Of a stretch of 42,898 bases of DNA, positions 17,001-23,905 are shown in pieces; within the stretch, counting starts at the first letter, position 1, and every line of letters starts with the position of its first letter. The position numbers were made by a program, and so were the translations under genes. Under the pieces are notes generated by a model. It saw nothing but the letters and a program-made list of their open reading frames with translations, was not told the DNA's origin and did not search any database. Source of the stretch: Verrucomicrobiota bacterium (GTDB lineage Bacteria; Verrucomicrobiota; Verrucomicrobiia; Limisphaerales; Pedosphaeraceae); the NCBI GenBank assembly GCA_021325145.1, contig JAJPHR010000012.1, positions 1 through 42,898 of the forward strand. The letters run 5' to 3'.

Positions 17001-17036
17001 CAGGGTAATCGCAACAATCCGAGCGAATTTCATCAT
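14025..17036 (-). CDS. PVC-type membrane-bound dehydrogenase with HEAT-like repeats and cytochrome c domain
   Basis: This protein of about 1,003 residues is of a type abundant in Planctomycetes and Verrucomicrobia. A signal peptide ends ALAEG. The N-terminal half is a beta-propeller of the putative membrane-bound dehydrogenase type (VVPDGFEVRLFAAEPDVINP, DERGRLWVVELYEYP, ILEDTDGDGRADKVTVFADG). The middle is rich in HEAT-like helical repeats. The C-terminal heme-binding domain carries CFVCH (codons at 14382-14399) followed by GADVGPDLTGVGR. It is probably periplasmic and an electron donor or sugar oxidase; the substrate is unknown. The ATG at 17036 puts the signal peptide at the N-terminus. 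The frame extends 11 codons further upstream. Confidence 0.92.
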   Translation of the reverse strand: MMKFARIVAITLPLLVTRLALAEGRQLSGQFAPATSPALPPEEAQKRFVVPDGFEVRLFAAEPDVINPVAMTWDERGRLWVVELYEYPLGAKPGTKPRDRIKILEDTDGDGRADKVTVFADGLNLATGLQLGYGGVFVGQAPDLLFLEDTNHDDVADKRTVLMTGFGLEDRHELLNGFTWGPDGWLYLTHGVFTHSKVKIPEASEPGVEVTAAVARYQPRTKQFEVFADGTSNPWGVDFDRCGNAFVSACVIDHLFHMTPGGIYVRQGGTPANPYSYQLLPSIVDHKHYMAAYAGVQVYQGNQFPAEWRGEVFMGNIHQNAVNHDHLTPNGSSFKATAAPDFLATSDGWFRPVSEQVGPDGALWVMDWCDKYPCYQNAQADPEGVDRERGRIWRVVYTGKHPGAKVPSRPEVNMDLGKLSTEQLVQTLAHPNIWQRRMAERLLSERRDPAAARPLRNLLASGETLEARLFALWTLHSSGQLDDSVLEDFYQDKEPAIRAWVARLAGERRHATPAIIAGLSQMASDPDASVRLAVATAARQFVSSSLTVDTPAPPELKEVQVGRILAPLVQASADGKDPLIPFMIWEAAEPGIAQNPEPGLRWLLDHGADTMPLSGQITRKFMRRICDGHDSERLDMALKFVEAATEKGTGLAVAALDGLLEGLQGNVLKPMNDPNPLLDKLTASDKPELAERARRLGTLWGNHAAIQATLKVINDPRAGIQERTQAIEAARKLKTDEVRAAISNLLAPETPEPLVLAAIRALGELGGDKTGDELVQHWKAFTPEARRAAAEALASRHPWTLSLLSALEAKNIFPNEIPATVIRTLTQSADAAVRERVAQDIGRVRPADADKLKLIAEKKKMILSTPADLQAGHEVARKTCFVCHKLYGEGADVGPDLTGVGRSTLDALLANVIDPNQVIGKGYENVLVETKDGRSLSGRMVENTDVRVRLLSAGPKEDIISKSDIASLRVSELSVMPEGLEQMPDADFRNLIMFILNPPQDKK

Positions 17037-17100
17037 ATTGGAGACCATTAAAGACTGCAAAACTCTCAAAGATATTCAATTCTTTCCTTTGGACGACAAT

Positions 17101-17125
17101 GGAGCGCAGAGCTCCTGCCCGGCTC
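17101..17125 (+). repeat. GGAGC palindromic repeat, copy 1
   Basis: The hairpin GGAGC-GCAGA-GCTCC (17101-17115) is followed by TGCCCGGCTC. A near-identical unit lies at 30992-31018. It is in the divergent spacer between the cytochrome gene and the nucleotidyltransferase gene. Confidence 0.45.
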
Positions 17126-17241
17126 GGTCATGGTCCGTGTATCAACGCAGGGCTGGAGCTTTGCGCCCCGCCTTTTAGTGAGCAGTTGTACGGGGTTTTT
17201 GAAGGTTGTGCCCGCAACCTCCCGCCGATATAACGACTCGC

Positions 17242-17994
17242 GTGAAAGCGATCATTCTGGCCGCCGGCAAAGGCACGCGCATGCGGGAACTCACCAACGA
17301 ACTTCCCAAGCCCATGCTCAAGGTCCATGGCCAGCCCATCCTGGAGCATATCCTGGAGGGAATTTTGGGTGCTGGCATTCGGGAAGTGTTCATCGTCACC
17401 GGATTCAAGGCTGAGACCATTGAAGATTATTTCAAGGATGGCGCGAAATGGGGCGCGCGGATCGTGTATGGCCGGCAATTGGTCCAGGATGGCACCGGCA
17501 AAGCGCCCGAACTGGCCCGGCAATTCATCGACGCATCACCGTTTCTGCTCACTTACGGCGATATCCTTGTCAAACCCGAGACTTACGCCCAAATGATCCA
17601 TCGCTATAACGAGGATTATTTTTCAGGCGTCATCACCGTGACCGGCAGTGAGGATGTGACCAAGGGCGGACTGGTGTTTTTCGATGACAAGTTTTGCCTG
17701 AAACGCCTGGTGGAAAAACCGGGGCCGGAACAATTGGATGAATTGCGTCGCGATGGCTGGCTGAAACCCGGCCATACCGCGTGGTATAACGCCGGCATCT
17801 ACATCTTTCGTTCGTCGCTGTTTGATTTTACCGCCAAGCTTCAAAAATCGCCCCGGGGCGAATATGAGCTCACCGACGCCATTAGCGCCCTGGTCGCCAC
17901 CAATCATCGCATCGCGGGCATGAAAATCGCGGGACGCTGGGTGGACGTGCGCGATCCGGAGGTGTTGGCCAGGTTGGAAGTGGAGTCAAAGTGA
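17242..17994 (+). CDS. Sugar-phosphate nucleotidyltransferase
   Basis: This cytoplasmic enzyme of 250 residues is predicted to make an NDP-sugar from NTP and a sugar 1-phosphate. The N-terminus has the nucleotide-binding signature AIILAAGKGTRMRELTNE followed by LPKPMLKVHGQPILEHIL. Later parts include LLTYGDILVKPETYAQM (metal-binding Asp), VEKPGPEQLDEL and AGIYIFRSSLFDF. The C-terminal WVDVRDPEVLARLE is also typical. It lacks the left-handed beta-helix acyltransferase of GlmU. It is close to MurU/HddC/RfbA-like enzymes, but the sugar is not clear. The GTG at 17242 starts right at the conserved core. An ATG 12 codons upstream is the alternative. The gene converges on mqnA. Confidence 0.88.
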   Translation: MKAIILAAGKGTRMRELTNELPKPMLKVHGQPILEHILEGILGAGIREVFIVTGFKAETIEDYFKDGAKWGARIVYGRQLVQDGTGKAPELARQFIDASPFLLTYGDILVKPETYAQMIHRYNEDYFSGVITVTGSEDVTKGGLVFFDDKFCLKRLVEKPGPEQLDELRRDGWLKPGHTAWYNAGIYIFRSSLFDFTAKLQKSPRGEYELTDAISALVATNHRIAGMKIAGRWVDVRDPEVLARLEVESK

Positions 17995-18014
17995 GCGGTG
18001 CTTGAGGGCAAGCG

Positions 18015-18032
18015 GGGGACGTCTTCGTCCCC
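18015..18032. terminator. Hairpin between convergent genes
   Basis: A perfect hairpin GGGGACG-TCTT-CGTCCCC lies 21 bases after the nucleotidyltransferase stop and 53 bases before the mqnA stop. There is no strong T-tract on either side, so it may be a palindromic repeat that doubles as a transcript end rather than a classical intrinsic terminator. Confidence 0.45.
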
Positions 18033-18084
18033 ACTCCTTATCCTTGTGTTTCCGCTAGTTTGGGGGACATCCCATCTCTAAGCC

Positions 18085-18972
18085 TCAAACGACAAACTTT
18101 GGTTCAAAAACCGGCCCAAGCCCGTGCTTGCGGAGCAGTTCGATGAACTTCGCGATGCCGCGTTTTTCATCCGTCCCGAGGTGGTAATGGATGTGCCAGC
18201 CAAGATAATCTTTGCGGAAATCGTAATCGTATTCGGTGCGATTACGAATGATGGAGTCCAGCGTGTCCAGGCCGAAGTCCCGCGCTTCGCGCAATTGGCG
18301 GCGTAGAGGCGCATTCTCGAGGCCGCGCCGCAACGCCCACGCCGCATACACGAAAGGCAGCTTTGTTAATTCGAGCCACGCCGCGCCCAAGTCCATGATT
18401 TCATGCTCGTGCGGTCCGAAGAGGAAACCCAGCGCTGGATCGCCAATCAACAGCACCGCGTCGTGCCGGCCCGCGGTCTGGTAATCCGGCAACGGTTTGA
18501 ACTCGGGCCGCAGCCCGCGCTCGGCCAGCAGCACACGCAGCAGGTTCACGCTCGTCAGGGAGGCAGTGTCGCAAAAAACTTCCTTTACATCTTCCAGTGG
18601 TTTCCGATGCGCGAAGAACACGCTTTTCACTTCACCGAGGGAGGCGATGGCGATGGTATCGAGCACATCATAGCGATCATGAAACAGGACTTCGGTGATG
18701 CTCACCAACCCTGCGTCAATTTCATCTTTTTGCAACATCTCCGCGAGCCGGGCGGGGGTGGCAAAAATGATTTCGTCCTCCAAACCGCGGGTGAGCGGGA
18801 CGGCGTTCAGGTATTTCACCGAACCGACCCGGAACGGCGCCAGCGACTGTTCCAGATTACTTTCGCGTTGCAGTTCCACCGCGCGCTTCTCGCGTTCGAC
18901 GCGATGCGCCAGTTGCTCCGGCACTTCGCTCGGGGCCATGCGGAGTTTGGGAAGATCGTCGGCAGGTTTCAT
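18085..18972 (-). CDS. mqnA: Chorismate dehydratase of the futalosine menaquinone pathway
   Basis: MqnA converts chorismate to 3-enolpyruvylbenzoate, the first committed step of the futalosine route to menaquinone. The core fits the family: FRVGSVKYLNAVPLTRGLED, then LAEMLQKDEIDAGLVSITEV, CDTASLTSVNLLRVLLAERG and AVLLIGDPALGF. The fold is that of a periplasmic-binding protein but without a signal peptide, so it is cytoplasmic. The 295-residue reading includes about 45 residues before the conserved start. This is a charged segment that may be a real extension or an upstream start-codon choice. No other mqn gene is in the window. The methyltransferase at 30183 would act at the end of the same pathway. 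Confidence 0.9.
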   Translation of the reverse strand: MKPADDLPKLRMAPSEVPEQLAHRVEREKRAVELQRESNLEQSLAPFRVGSVKYLNAVPLTRGLEDEIIFATPARLAEMLQKDEIDAGLVSITEVLFHDRYDVLDTIAIASLGEVKSVFFAHRKPLEDVKEVFCDTASLTSVNLLRVLLAERGLRPEFKPLPDYQTAGRHDAVLLIGDPALGFLFGPHEHEIMDLGAAWLELTKLPFVYAAWALRRGLENAPLRRQLREARDFGLDTLDSIIRNRTEYDYDFRKDYLGWHIHYHLGTDEKRGIAKFIELLRKHGLGPVFEPKFVV

Positions 18973-19087
18973 GACTTGATACAGCGTCAGACACTAAGCC
19001 ATCACTGGCTCTGACCGCAAGCGGCAACAGCGCTAGGATTGAAGTGGCCAGTGGCCAATAAAGATCCAAAGGCGAAGCCCCCGATTG

Positions 19088-19130
19088 CGTTTGGAATTTG
19101 GACGTTTTTTGGTCATTTGGCATTGGAAAT
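19088..19130 (+). repeat. ATTTGG-rich short-period repeat, copy 2
   Basis: This run contains several TTTGG units and the segment TTGGTCATTTGGCATTGGAA, closely related to 13998-14018. It lies between mqnA and the candidate small RNA. Confidence 0.5.
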
Positions 19131-19255
19131 TTTCATGAGTCTTTCGTCCGGAATGCCCGTGACAACGGAGCTGCACTCCGCCAATAAGTTTCAACTTCGC
19201 TGGCAGAGTTTATGCTGACTTTTTCACCCGGCAGTATCCTGTTGATATTGCCAAA

Positions 19256-19269
19256 TCGTACTAGTACGA
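19256..19269. promoter_or_regulatory. Perfect 14-base palindrome
   Basis: TCGTACTAGTACGA is its own reverse complement. It could be the middle hairpin of the candidate RNA or a binding site for a dimeric regulator. The sequence cannot decide between these. Confidence 0.4.
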
Positions 19270-19273
19270 CTGG

Positions 19274-19313
19274 GGGCCAGCGGAGTATCCGTGCCGCTGG
19301 CCCTTCTTTTTTT
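19274..19313 (+). terminator. Strong rho-independent terminator, plus strand
   Basis: The stem GGGCCAGCGG / CCGCTGGCCC has ten perfect pairs around the ten-base loop AGTATCCGTG. It is followed directly by TTCTTTTTTT. The T-tract is only on the plus-strand side, so it ends a plus-strand transcript and not the minus-strand response regulator gene. Confidence 0.85.
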
Positions 19314-19348
19314 CCCAGTTTCAATCCTCCAGCCCCGAGGCTCGGCCG

Positions 19349-19801
19349 TCAACTGAAAGCCCGGTCAATCTCCTCCTGGCCAACCATCGCCCAAACCGCT
19401 TCGAATTGCGCCAGCACAGCCTTAAGCTCTTCCATTTGCAGCGGCTTGGACAAGCTCCCATTCGCGCCCAGTTCGCGGCATTGCTCGGTTTCCGCCTTAA
19501 AGAGTGATCCTGAAATCATGATGACGGGAATCGCGCGAGTGGATGGGTCCTGCCTGAGCAGCTGCAGGACTTCCCAGCCGTCCAGTTTTGGCAAGCGAAT
19601 GTCCATTAAGACGACAAGGGGCCGCTGGCTCGCGGTTCGATGACGCCAAATCCCGCGCGAAAATAAAAAATCGAGCGCCTCCGCGCCATCACGAACAACG
19701 TGCAACTTGTTCGCTATCCGGCTTTTGCGAAAAAGCCGGAGCGCAAATTGTACGTCTGGTTCATAATCTTCAACGATTAGAATTTCAAACGGTTCTTTCA
19801 T
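19349..19801 (-). CDS. Single-domain response regulator, Rcp1-like
   Basis: The 150-residue product is a receiver domain only. It shows the acidic pocket E11/D12 (LIVEDYEPD), the phosphoacceptor D67 (VVLMDIRLPKLDGWEVL), the switch residue S97 (IPVIMISGS) and K119 (SLSKP). The insertion around residues 50-60 (SRGIWRHRTASQRP) before the phosphorylation strand is typical of the Rcp1/CheY-like regulators that pair with phytochrome-type or hybrid histidine kinases. It has no output domain, so it should signal by protein contact. No histidine kinase lies in the window. It is transcribed alone. Confidence 0.92.
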   Translation of the reverse strand: MKEPFEILIVEDYEPDVQFALRLFRKSRIANKLHVVRDGAEALDFLFSRGIWRHRTASQRPLVVLMDIRLPKLDGWEVLQLLRQDPSTRAIPVIMISGSLFKAETEQCRELGANGSLSKPLQMEELKAVLAQFEAVWAMVGQEEIDRAFS

Positions 19802-19960
19802 ATAGTGCCCTGGACAAGGCTGAAGCCGCTGCTTGGAAGCAATTCGGTTGCCAATACCGATCGGGCCAGCCCGGGTCGTTTGTAGGTCGAGGGATGACAG
19901 CCGAATCAGCCGTTTGGACGGTTTTTTCGGACTGAGGTGGGAATTAACCTTGCAGCAATT

Positions 19961-20188
19961 ATGAGAGTTCTTTTACGCGATGCGGAGAGCCAGTGTTACC
20001 TTGCTCATCAGGGGCATTGGGCGGACAGCCCCTGCGAAGGACGGGACTTTTTCTTTACCGAGCATGCCCGCGAAATCTCGGCGCGCCTGCGTCTGAAGAA
20101 ATTTCAGATTCTATTTTATTTCCCTGACCTTAATTCCCGCATCGTCGTCTGTGATTCGACGAAGGACGCCAGCCTGGCCAGCGCATAG
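19961..20188 (+). CDS. Small protein, verrucomicrobial hypothetical type
   Basis: This 75-residue soluble protein begins MRVLLRDAESQCYLAHQGHW. It continues with DFFFTEHAREISARLRLKK and a beta-rich end (FQILFYFPDLNSRIVVCD). The layout (an opening MRVLLR strand, then a GxW turn, a helix and a final strand) resembles a family of small proteins that I recall as common in Verrucomicrobia. Its function is unknown. I choose the ATG at 19961. An in-frame ATG eight codons upstream (19937) is possible. It converges on the GNAT gene with only 10 bases between the stops. Confidence 0.65.
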   Translation: MRVLLRDAESQCYLAHQGHWADSPCEGRDFFFTEHAREISARLRLKKFQILFYFPDLNSRIVVCDSTKDASLASA

Positions 20189-20198
20189 CCGCGCCCGC

Positions 20199-20768
20199 TC
20201 ATTGGCTTCCGGCGCGTTCGCTTCGTCCCGGTTTGAAACCAATCTTCGGGCCGATTGTTTTGCGCATGAGGATTTCGGAAGCGCCGGCAATAACGTAGTT
20301 CCGCAATTCCCCAATGCGTTGATAGCCCAGCCGCCGATAGAACCGTTGCGCGCGAGGATTGAATCCGGAAACGCAGAGAAAAACATTCGGACTGTCGCGA
20401 AAGATCCGGTCTTCCGCGAACTTCAACAGTTGTGCTCCAACCTTGCAATTTCGCCATTGCGGCACGACCGCCAGCCCCCGGATGTAGCCCGTGAACGCCC
20501 CCTGCATGTTCACCACCACGACACCCGCAAGGAGATCCCCCTTCAGCGCGACGTAAACTTCCAGCAATGGATCGGTGAGCAGTTCAAACATGTCGGCGGC
20601 TGACCGGCGCAGAGTCAGCCAAGGTTCCGAGCGCGCCATCATCCGGGCAAACACCCGCGCTTCATCGCGATTCTGCAGCAAACGGATGCGAACGTCCGTG
20701 GTGGCGGGAGACCGGGATGGCTTGCGTTTCACAACGGGAGCATACGCTGACGATCCCGAATTTCTCAA
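20199..20768 (-). CDS. GNAT-family N-acetyltransferase
   Basis: The 189-residue reading contains a GNAT fold. The central strand GAFTGYIRGLAVVPQWRNCK leads into the acetyl-CoA pyrophosphate loop (Q/RxxGxG/A-like, WRNCKVGAQLLKFAEDRI). The C-terminal part FLCVSGFNPRAQRFYRRLGY is also standard. It should transfer acetyl from acetyl-CoA to an amine; the substrate is unknown. The first 20-25 residues look non-conserved, and a GTG at 20732 is a plausible alternative start. It is divergent from ppk1. Confidence 0.85.
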   Translation of the reverse strand: MRNSGSSAYAPVVKRKPSRSPATTDVRIRLLQNRDEARVFARMMARSEPWLTLRRSAADMFELLTDPLLEVYVALKGDLLAGVVVVNMQGAFTGYIRGLAVVPQWRNCKVGAQLLKFAEDRIFRDSPNVFLCVSGFNPRAQRFYRRLGYQRIGELRNYVIAGASEILMRKTIGPKIGFKPGRSERAGSQ

Positions 20769-20919
20769 TTCATTTGGCTTCGCACCCGCGGTTCGGCGTG
20801 ATGGTCCAGGGTGGCGATTCGCAGCTTCCCGGCGGGCGAAACTTCAAAGCGGCGGCATAAAATGTAACATAGTTGAGGCTCGCCTTTTGCTTGATTATAT
20901 TTACTATCGCCGGACGTTT

Positions 20920-23076
20920 ATGGGCGACATATCCAGCAAATACGGGCCGGCCCAGTTCATTAACCGGGAACTGAGCTGGCTCGAGTTCAACCAGCGCGTG
21001 CTGGAGGAAGCGCTCGACCCCCGGAACCCCCTGCTTGAGCGTGTGAAGTTCTTTTGCATCACGAGTTCGAATCTGGACGAATTCTTCGAGGTGCGCGTTG
21101 CCGGGCTCAAGCAACAGATTGAAAGCGAAATCGTGGAGCGGAGCATTGACGGGTTGACGGCCACTGAAGCGTTCCGGGCGGTTACTCAGCGAATCCGGCG
21201 CATGGTGGACCAGCAATACGAATGCTGGCAAAAGCAACTGCGTCCGGCGCTGGCCAAAAGCGGGATTCGCTTTCTGCAATATGAGGAACTTGACGAAGCC
21301 GACCGCAAATGGGTCGAGGAATATTACCGCGCCCAGGTGCGGCCGGTGGTGACACCGCTGGCGCTCGATCCGGCGCATCCGTTTCCGCAACTGCTGAACA
21401 AATCGTTGAACCTCATCGTGCGCCTGGAGATGTTGCAAGGCGGCCAGATGCTGCGGCACCTCGCGGTAGTGCAGGTGCCGCGCGTCCTCCCGCGTCTCGT
21501 GCGGCTGCCTCGATCGGACGACCGGATGGACTACATGTTCCTGGGCCACCTCCTCGGCCACTTTCTGGCCGACTTGTTTCCCGGCACAACCATCCTCGGT
21601 TACTGGAGCTTTCGCGTCACCCGCAACAGCGAATTGTACATTGACGAAGAGGAAACTGCCAACCTGCTCAAGGCGGTGGAAAATGAATTGCACAACCGTC
21701 GCAAAGGCGATGCCGTCCGCCTTGAAGTCGAGAAGGATTGTCCGGTGGATCTGCGCCAGGCCCTGCTCGGAACCCTTAAGTTGAACGAGGAAGACTTGTA
21801 CGTAATCGACGGTCCGCTGAATCCCACCCGGCTCATGGCGATTTACGAAGGCGACCACTCCCCCGAACTGCGCGATCCGCCGTTCGTGGCGCCGGTCGCG
21901 CCCGCGTTGCACGATCAGACGGATTTGTTCGCCGCCATCCGTGAGCGCGACCTCCTCCTGCACCATCCGTACGAAACGTTCGATACCGTGGTGAAATTCC
22001 TGGAGCAGGCCGCGGCAGACCCAAAGGTGCTGGCGATCAAGCAAACGCTTTACCGCACGGGCGGGGACCCGCGGATCATCGGCGCGCTCATGAATGCGGT
22101 GCGCAACGGCAAGCAGGTTACGGCGGTCGTGGAACTACGGGCGCGCTTCGATGAGGCCAACAACATCCAGTGGGCGCGCCAACTCGAAGAGGCCGGCGTG
22201 CACGTCGTCTATGGCCTCGTGGGCTACAAAATCCATGCGAAGGTTTGCTTGATCGTCCGCCGGGACGAAGACGCCATCCGGCGCTACGTCCATCTCGCTA
22301 CGGGGAATTATAATCCCACCACCGCGAGGCTTTATACGGACATCAGCCTGCTGACCTGCCGCCCGAGCTTCGGCGAGGACGCCACCAATCTTTTCAATCT
22401 CCTGACCGGCATTGCGCAATTCCAGGGCACGGAGAAGTTCCTGGTGGCGCCTTTCGAACTGCGTGATCGCATGCTGGCGCTGATCCGGCATGAGGCCGAA
22501 AATGCGCGAAAAGGTTTGCCGGCGCGGATCATTGCCAAGATGAATGCGCTCGTGGACCCCGGTCTCATCGAGGCGCTCTACGATGCCTCACAAGCGGGCG
22601 TGAATATCGATCTCATCGTGCGCGGCATTTGTTGCTTGCGGCCCGGGCTCAAAGGAGTCAGCGACAACATCGCCGTGCGTAGCGTGGTGGACCGGTTTCT
22701 CGAGCACAGCCGGATTTTTTACTTCGAGAACGCTTGCCAGCCCAGGATTTTTGTCGGCAGCGCCGATTGGATGCCGCGCAACTTTTTCCGTCGCATCGAG
22801 GTGGTGTTTCCCATCGAGGACGGCAACCTGCGCGAACGCATCATCAGCGAGGTCCTCGCCCTGCCGCTCCAGGACAATGTGAAGGCGCGGCTGATGCGGG
22901 CGGACGGCACTTACGAACTCACGCTCCCAAAGCGCGGACAGGCCCAGCATCGGAGCCAGATGGAGTTCGTGGACCGGGTGCTGCACGGAAACAGTCCCAT
23001 CCGAGGCGGTGCGCGATCCAAATCCAAATATCCCAAAGTCAAACTGGCTCCGCGCCCCAAAGCGTTATCTTCCTAA
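20920..23076 (+). CDS. ppk1: Polyphosphate kinase 1
   Basis: PPK1 polymerises the gamma-phosphate of ATP into polyphosphate and can run in reverse. From the ATG at 20920 it is 718 residues, normal for the family. The N-terminal domain begins FINRELSWLEFNQRVLEEA, and the CHAD-like middle and two phospholipase D-like catalytic domains follow. The autophosphorylated histidine is H439 in YKIHAKVCLIVRR, with LATGNYNPTTARLYTDISLL next to it. The late part has VGSADWMPRNFFRRIEVVFP. The frame extends upstream to 20575, but that region overlaps the divergent GNAT gene and is not conserved. It converges on phoU, so phosphate uptake and storage genes are neighbours. Confidence 0.95.
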   Translation: MGDISSKYGPAQFINRELSWLEFNQRVLEEALDPRNPLLERVKFFCITSSNLDEFFEVRVAGLKQQIESEIVERSIDGLTATEAFRAVTQRIRRMVDQQYECWQKQLRPALAKSGIRFLQYEELDEADRKWVEEYYRAQVRPVVTPLALDPAHPFPQLLNKSLNLIVRLEMLQGGQMLRHLAVVQVPRVLPRLVRLPRSDDRMDYMFLGHLLGHFLADLFPGTTILGYWSFRVTRNSELYIDEEETANLLKAVENELHNRRKGDAVRLEVEKDCPVDLRQALLGTLKLNEEDLYVIDGPLNPTRLMAIYEGDHSPELRDPPFVAPVAPALHDQTDLFAAIRERDLLLHHPYETFDTVVKFLEQAAADPKVLAIKQTLYRTGGDPRIIGALMNAVRNGKQVTAVVELRARFDEANNIQWARQLEEAGVHVVYGLVGYKIHAKVCLIVRRDEDAIRRYVHLATGNYNPTTARLYTDISLLTCRPSFGEDATNLFNLLTGIAQFQGTEKFLVAPFELRDRMLALIRHEAENARKGLPARIIAKMNALVDPGLIEALYDASQAGVNIDLIVRGICCLRPGLKGVSDNIAVRSVVDRFLEHSRIFYFENACQPRIFVGSADWMPRNFFRRIEVVFPIEDGNLRERIISEVLALPLQDNVKARLMRADGTYELTLPKRGQAQHRSQMEFVDRVLHGNSPIRGGARSKSKYPKVKLAPRPKALSS

Positions 23077-23134
23077 GCGGGCGTTCATTTTGATGCGATG
23101 ATTTGTGCAGCCGGGAGGACGGCGAGCCAAACAA

Positions 23135-23854
23135 TTATGCAGCGCTGATCCCCGGTTTGATTCCGGGTGGAAGAACCGCGCGGTCTGTAAGCGCAAGGTG
23201 CGTCTGACCCGCATGCCGAATGTCCTGCGCTTCGTGGAGAAAAACTACTTCCTCCGCAACGTTGGCGGCGTGATCGGCAATGCGTTCCAGACTTTTCGAA
23301 ATGACCATCAAGTTGAGACAGGCACTAATGCTGCCACGCTGTTCCAGCATGCGTCTGGTCAAATCGCGGTGGAATTGCTTATTGAGCGCGTCCACCTCCT
23401 TATCACGGGGAACGATGGCGCGCGCCTTGTCCGGTTGCCGCTGTACAAACGCATCCAAAGCCTCCCTGAGCATGGCCAGTGCCATCCCGCTCAGGCGGGG
23501 AATGTCAACCGCCAGCCTGGCCGGCGGTTCGGCGTTGAGCGCAATGACGCGTCGCGCAATGGTCGTCGCTTCGTCCGCGACCCGTTCCACATCATGTGAC
23601 AGCTTCAGGGTGACGGTCATCACGCGCAGGTCGGTGGCCAGTAGCGCCTTGGACAGCAAGGTTATGACTTGTTCATCGATCTCGACCTCAAACCGGTCCA
23701 CGATGGCATCTTCCGCTATGACTTCGCGCGCCAGTTCGTCGTTTCGTTCAACCAGGGCCCGAATGGCTTTGGCCGCCGCGGCTTCCGCAAGGTTCGCCAT
23801 TGTGAGCAGCCGCTCCTTCAATTCGGCAATTTCTTTTTCTAGGTGACTGGTCAT
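23135..23854 (-). CDS. phoU: PhoU-family phosphate regulator
   Basis: PhoU proteins sit between phosphate transport and signalling and repress phosphate uptake when phosphate is plentiful. This 239-residue form has two three-helix bundles. The metal-binding E/DxxxD patterns are visible as LKLSHDVERVADEATTIAR and LMVISKSLERIADHAANVAE. The start at 23854 (MTSHLEKEIAELKERLLTMA) matches the family. Fourteen further upstream codons are open but not conserved. It is the last gene of a run with DUF47 and pit (51 bases after pit). No PstSCAB or PhoR/PhoB genes are in the window. Confidence 0.93.
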   Translation of the reverse strand: MTSHLEKEIAELKERLLTMANLAEAAAAKAIRALVERNDELAREVIAEDAIVDRFEVEIDEQVITLLSKALLATDLRVMTVTLKLSHDVERVADEATTIARRVIALNAEPPARLAVDIPRLSGMALAMLREALDAFVQRQPDKARAIVPRDKEVDALNKQFHRDLTRRMLEQRGSISACLNLMVISKSLERIADHAANVAEEVVFLHEAQDIRHAGQTHLALTDRAVLPPGIKPGISAA

Positions 23855-23905
23855 GGATGACAAATGGAAACTCCGGCTCGCATGCCGAAATGTCAATCGA
23901 ATCTT

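Larger units (their letters stand above)
19223..19313 (+). ncRNA. Candidate structured small RNA of about 90 nt
   Basis: Three hairpins follow one another. The first is GGCAGTATC-CTGTT-GATATTGCC (19230-19252), nine pairs including one G-U wobble that pairs only on the plus strand. The second is the 14-base palindrome TCGTACTAGTACGA (19256-19269). The third is a ten-pair terminator stem (19274-19303) followed by TTCTTTTTTT. No protein gene on the plus strand explains this terminator. The 5' end is a guess based on a weak TATGCT at 19211-19216. It ends 36 bases short of the stop codon of the convergent response regulator gene. Confidence 0.5.
18973..19348 (+). other. Gene-free stretch with short repeat and candidate plus-strand RNA
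   Basis: The 376 bases between two minus-strand genes hold no convincing protein gene. There is an ATTTGG-rich repeat at 19088-19130. From 19230 onward comes a run of three hairpins that ends in a strong plus-strand intrinsic terminator (19274-19313). A 27-codon ATG frame at 19135-19218 has no clear ribosome-binding site. Confidence 0.6.

Noticed and set aside
19135..19218. 27-codon ATG frame before the candidate RNA
   Set aside because: There is no clear ribosome-binding site and no recognisable peptide. It cannot be excluded as a leader peptide, but there is no support.
19242..19270. TTGATA with TACGAC 17 bases later as a promoter
   Set aside because: Transcription would start inside the terminator stem, so it cannot drive the candidate RNA.
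20770..22044. 424-codon minus-strand frame opposite ppk1
   Set aside because: PPK1 motifs are on the plus strand. The antisense translation is low in recognisable structure.
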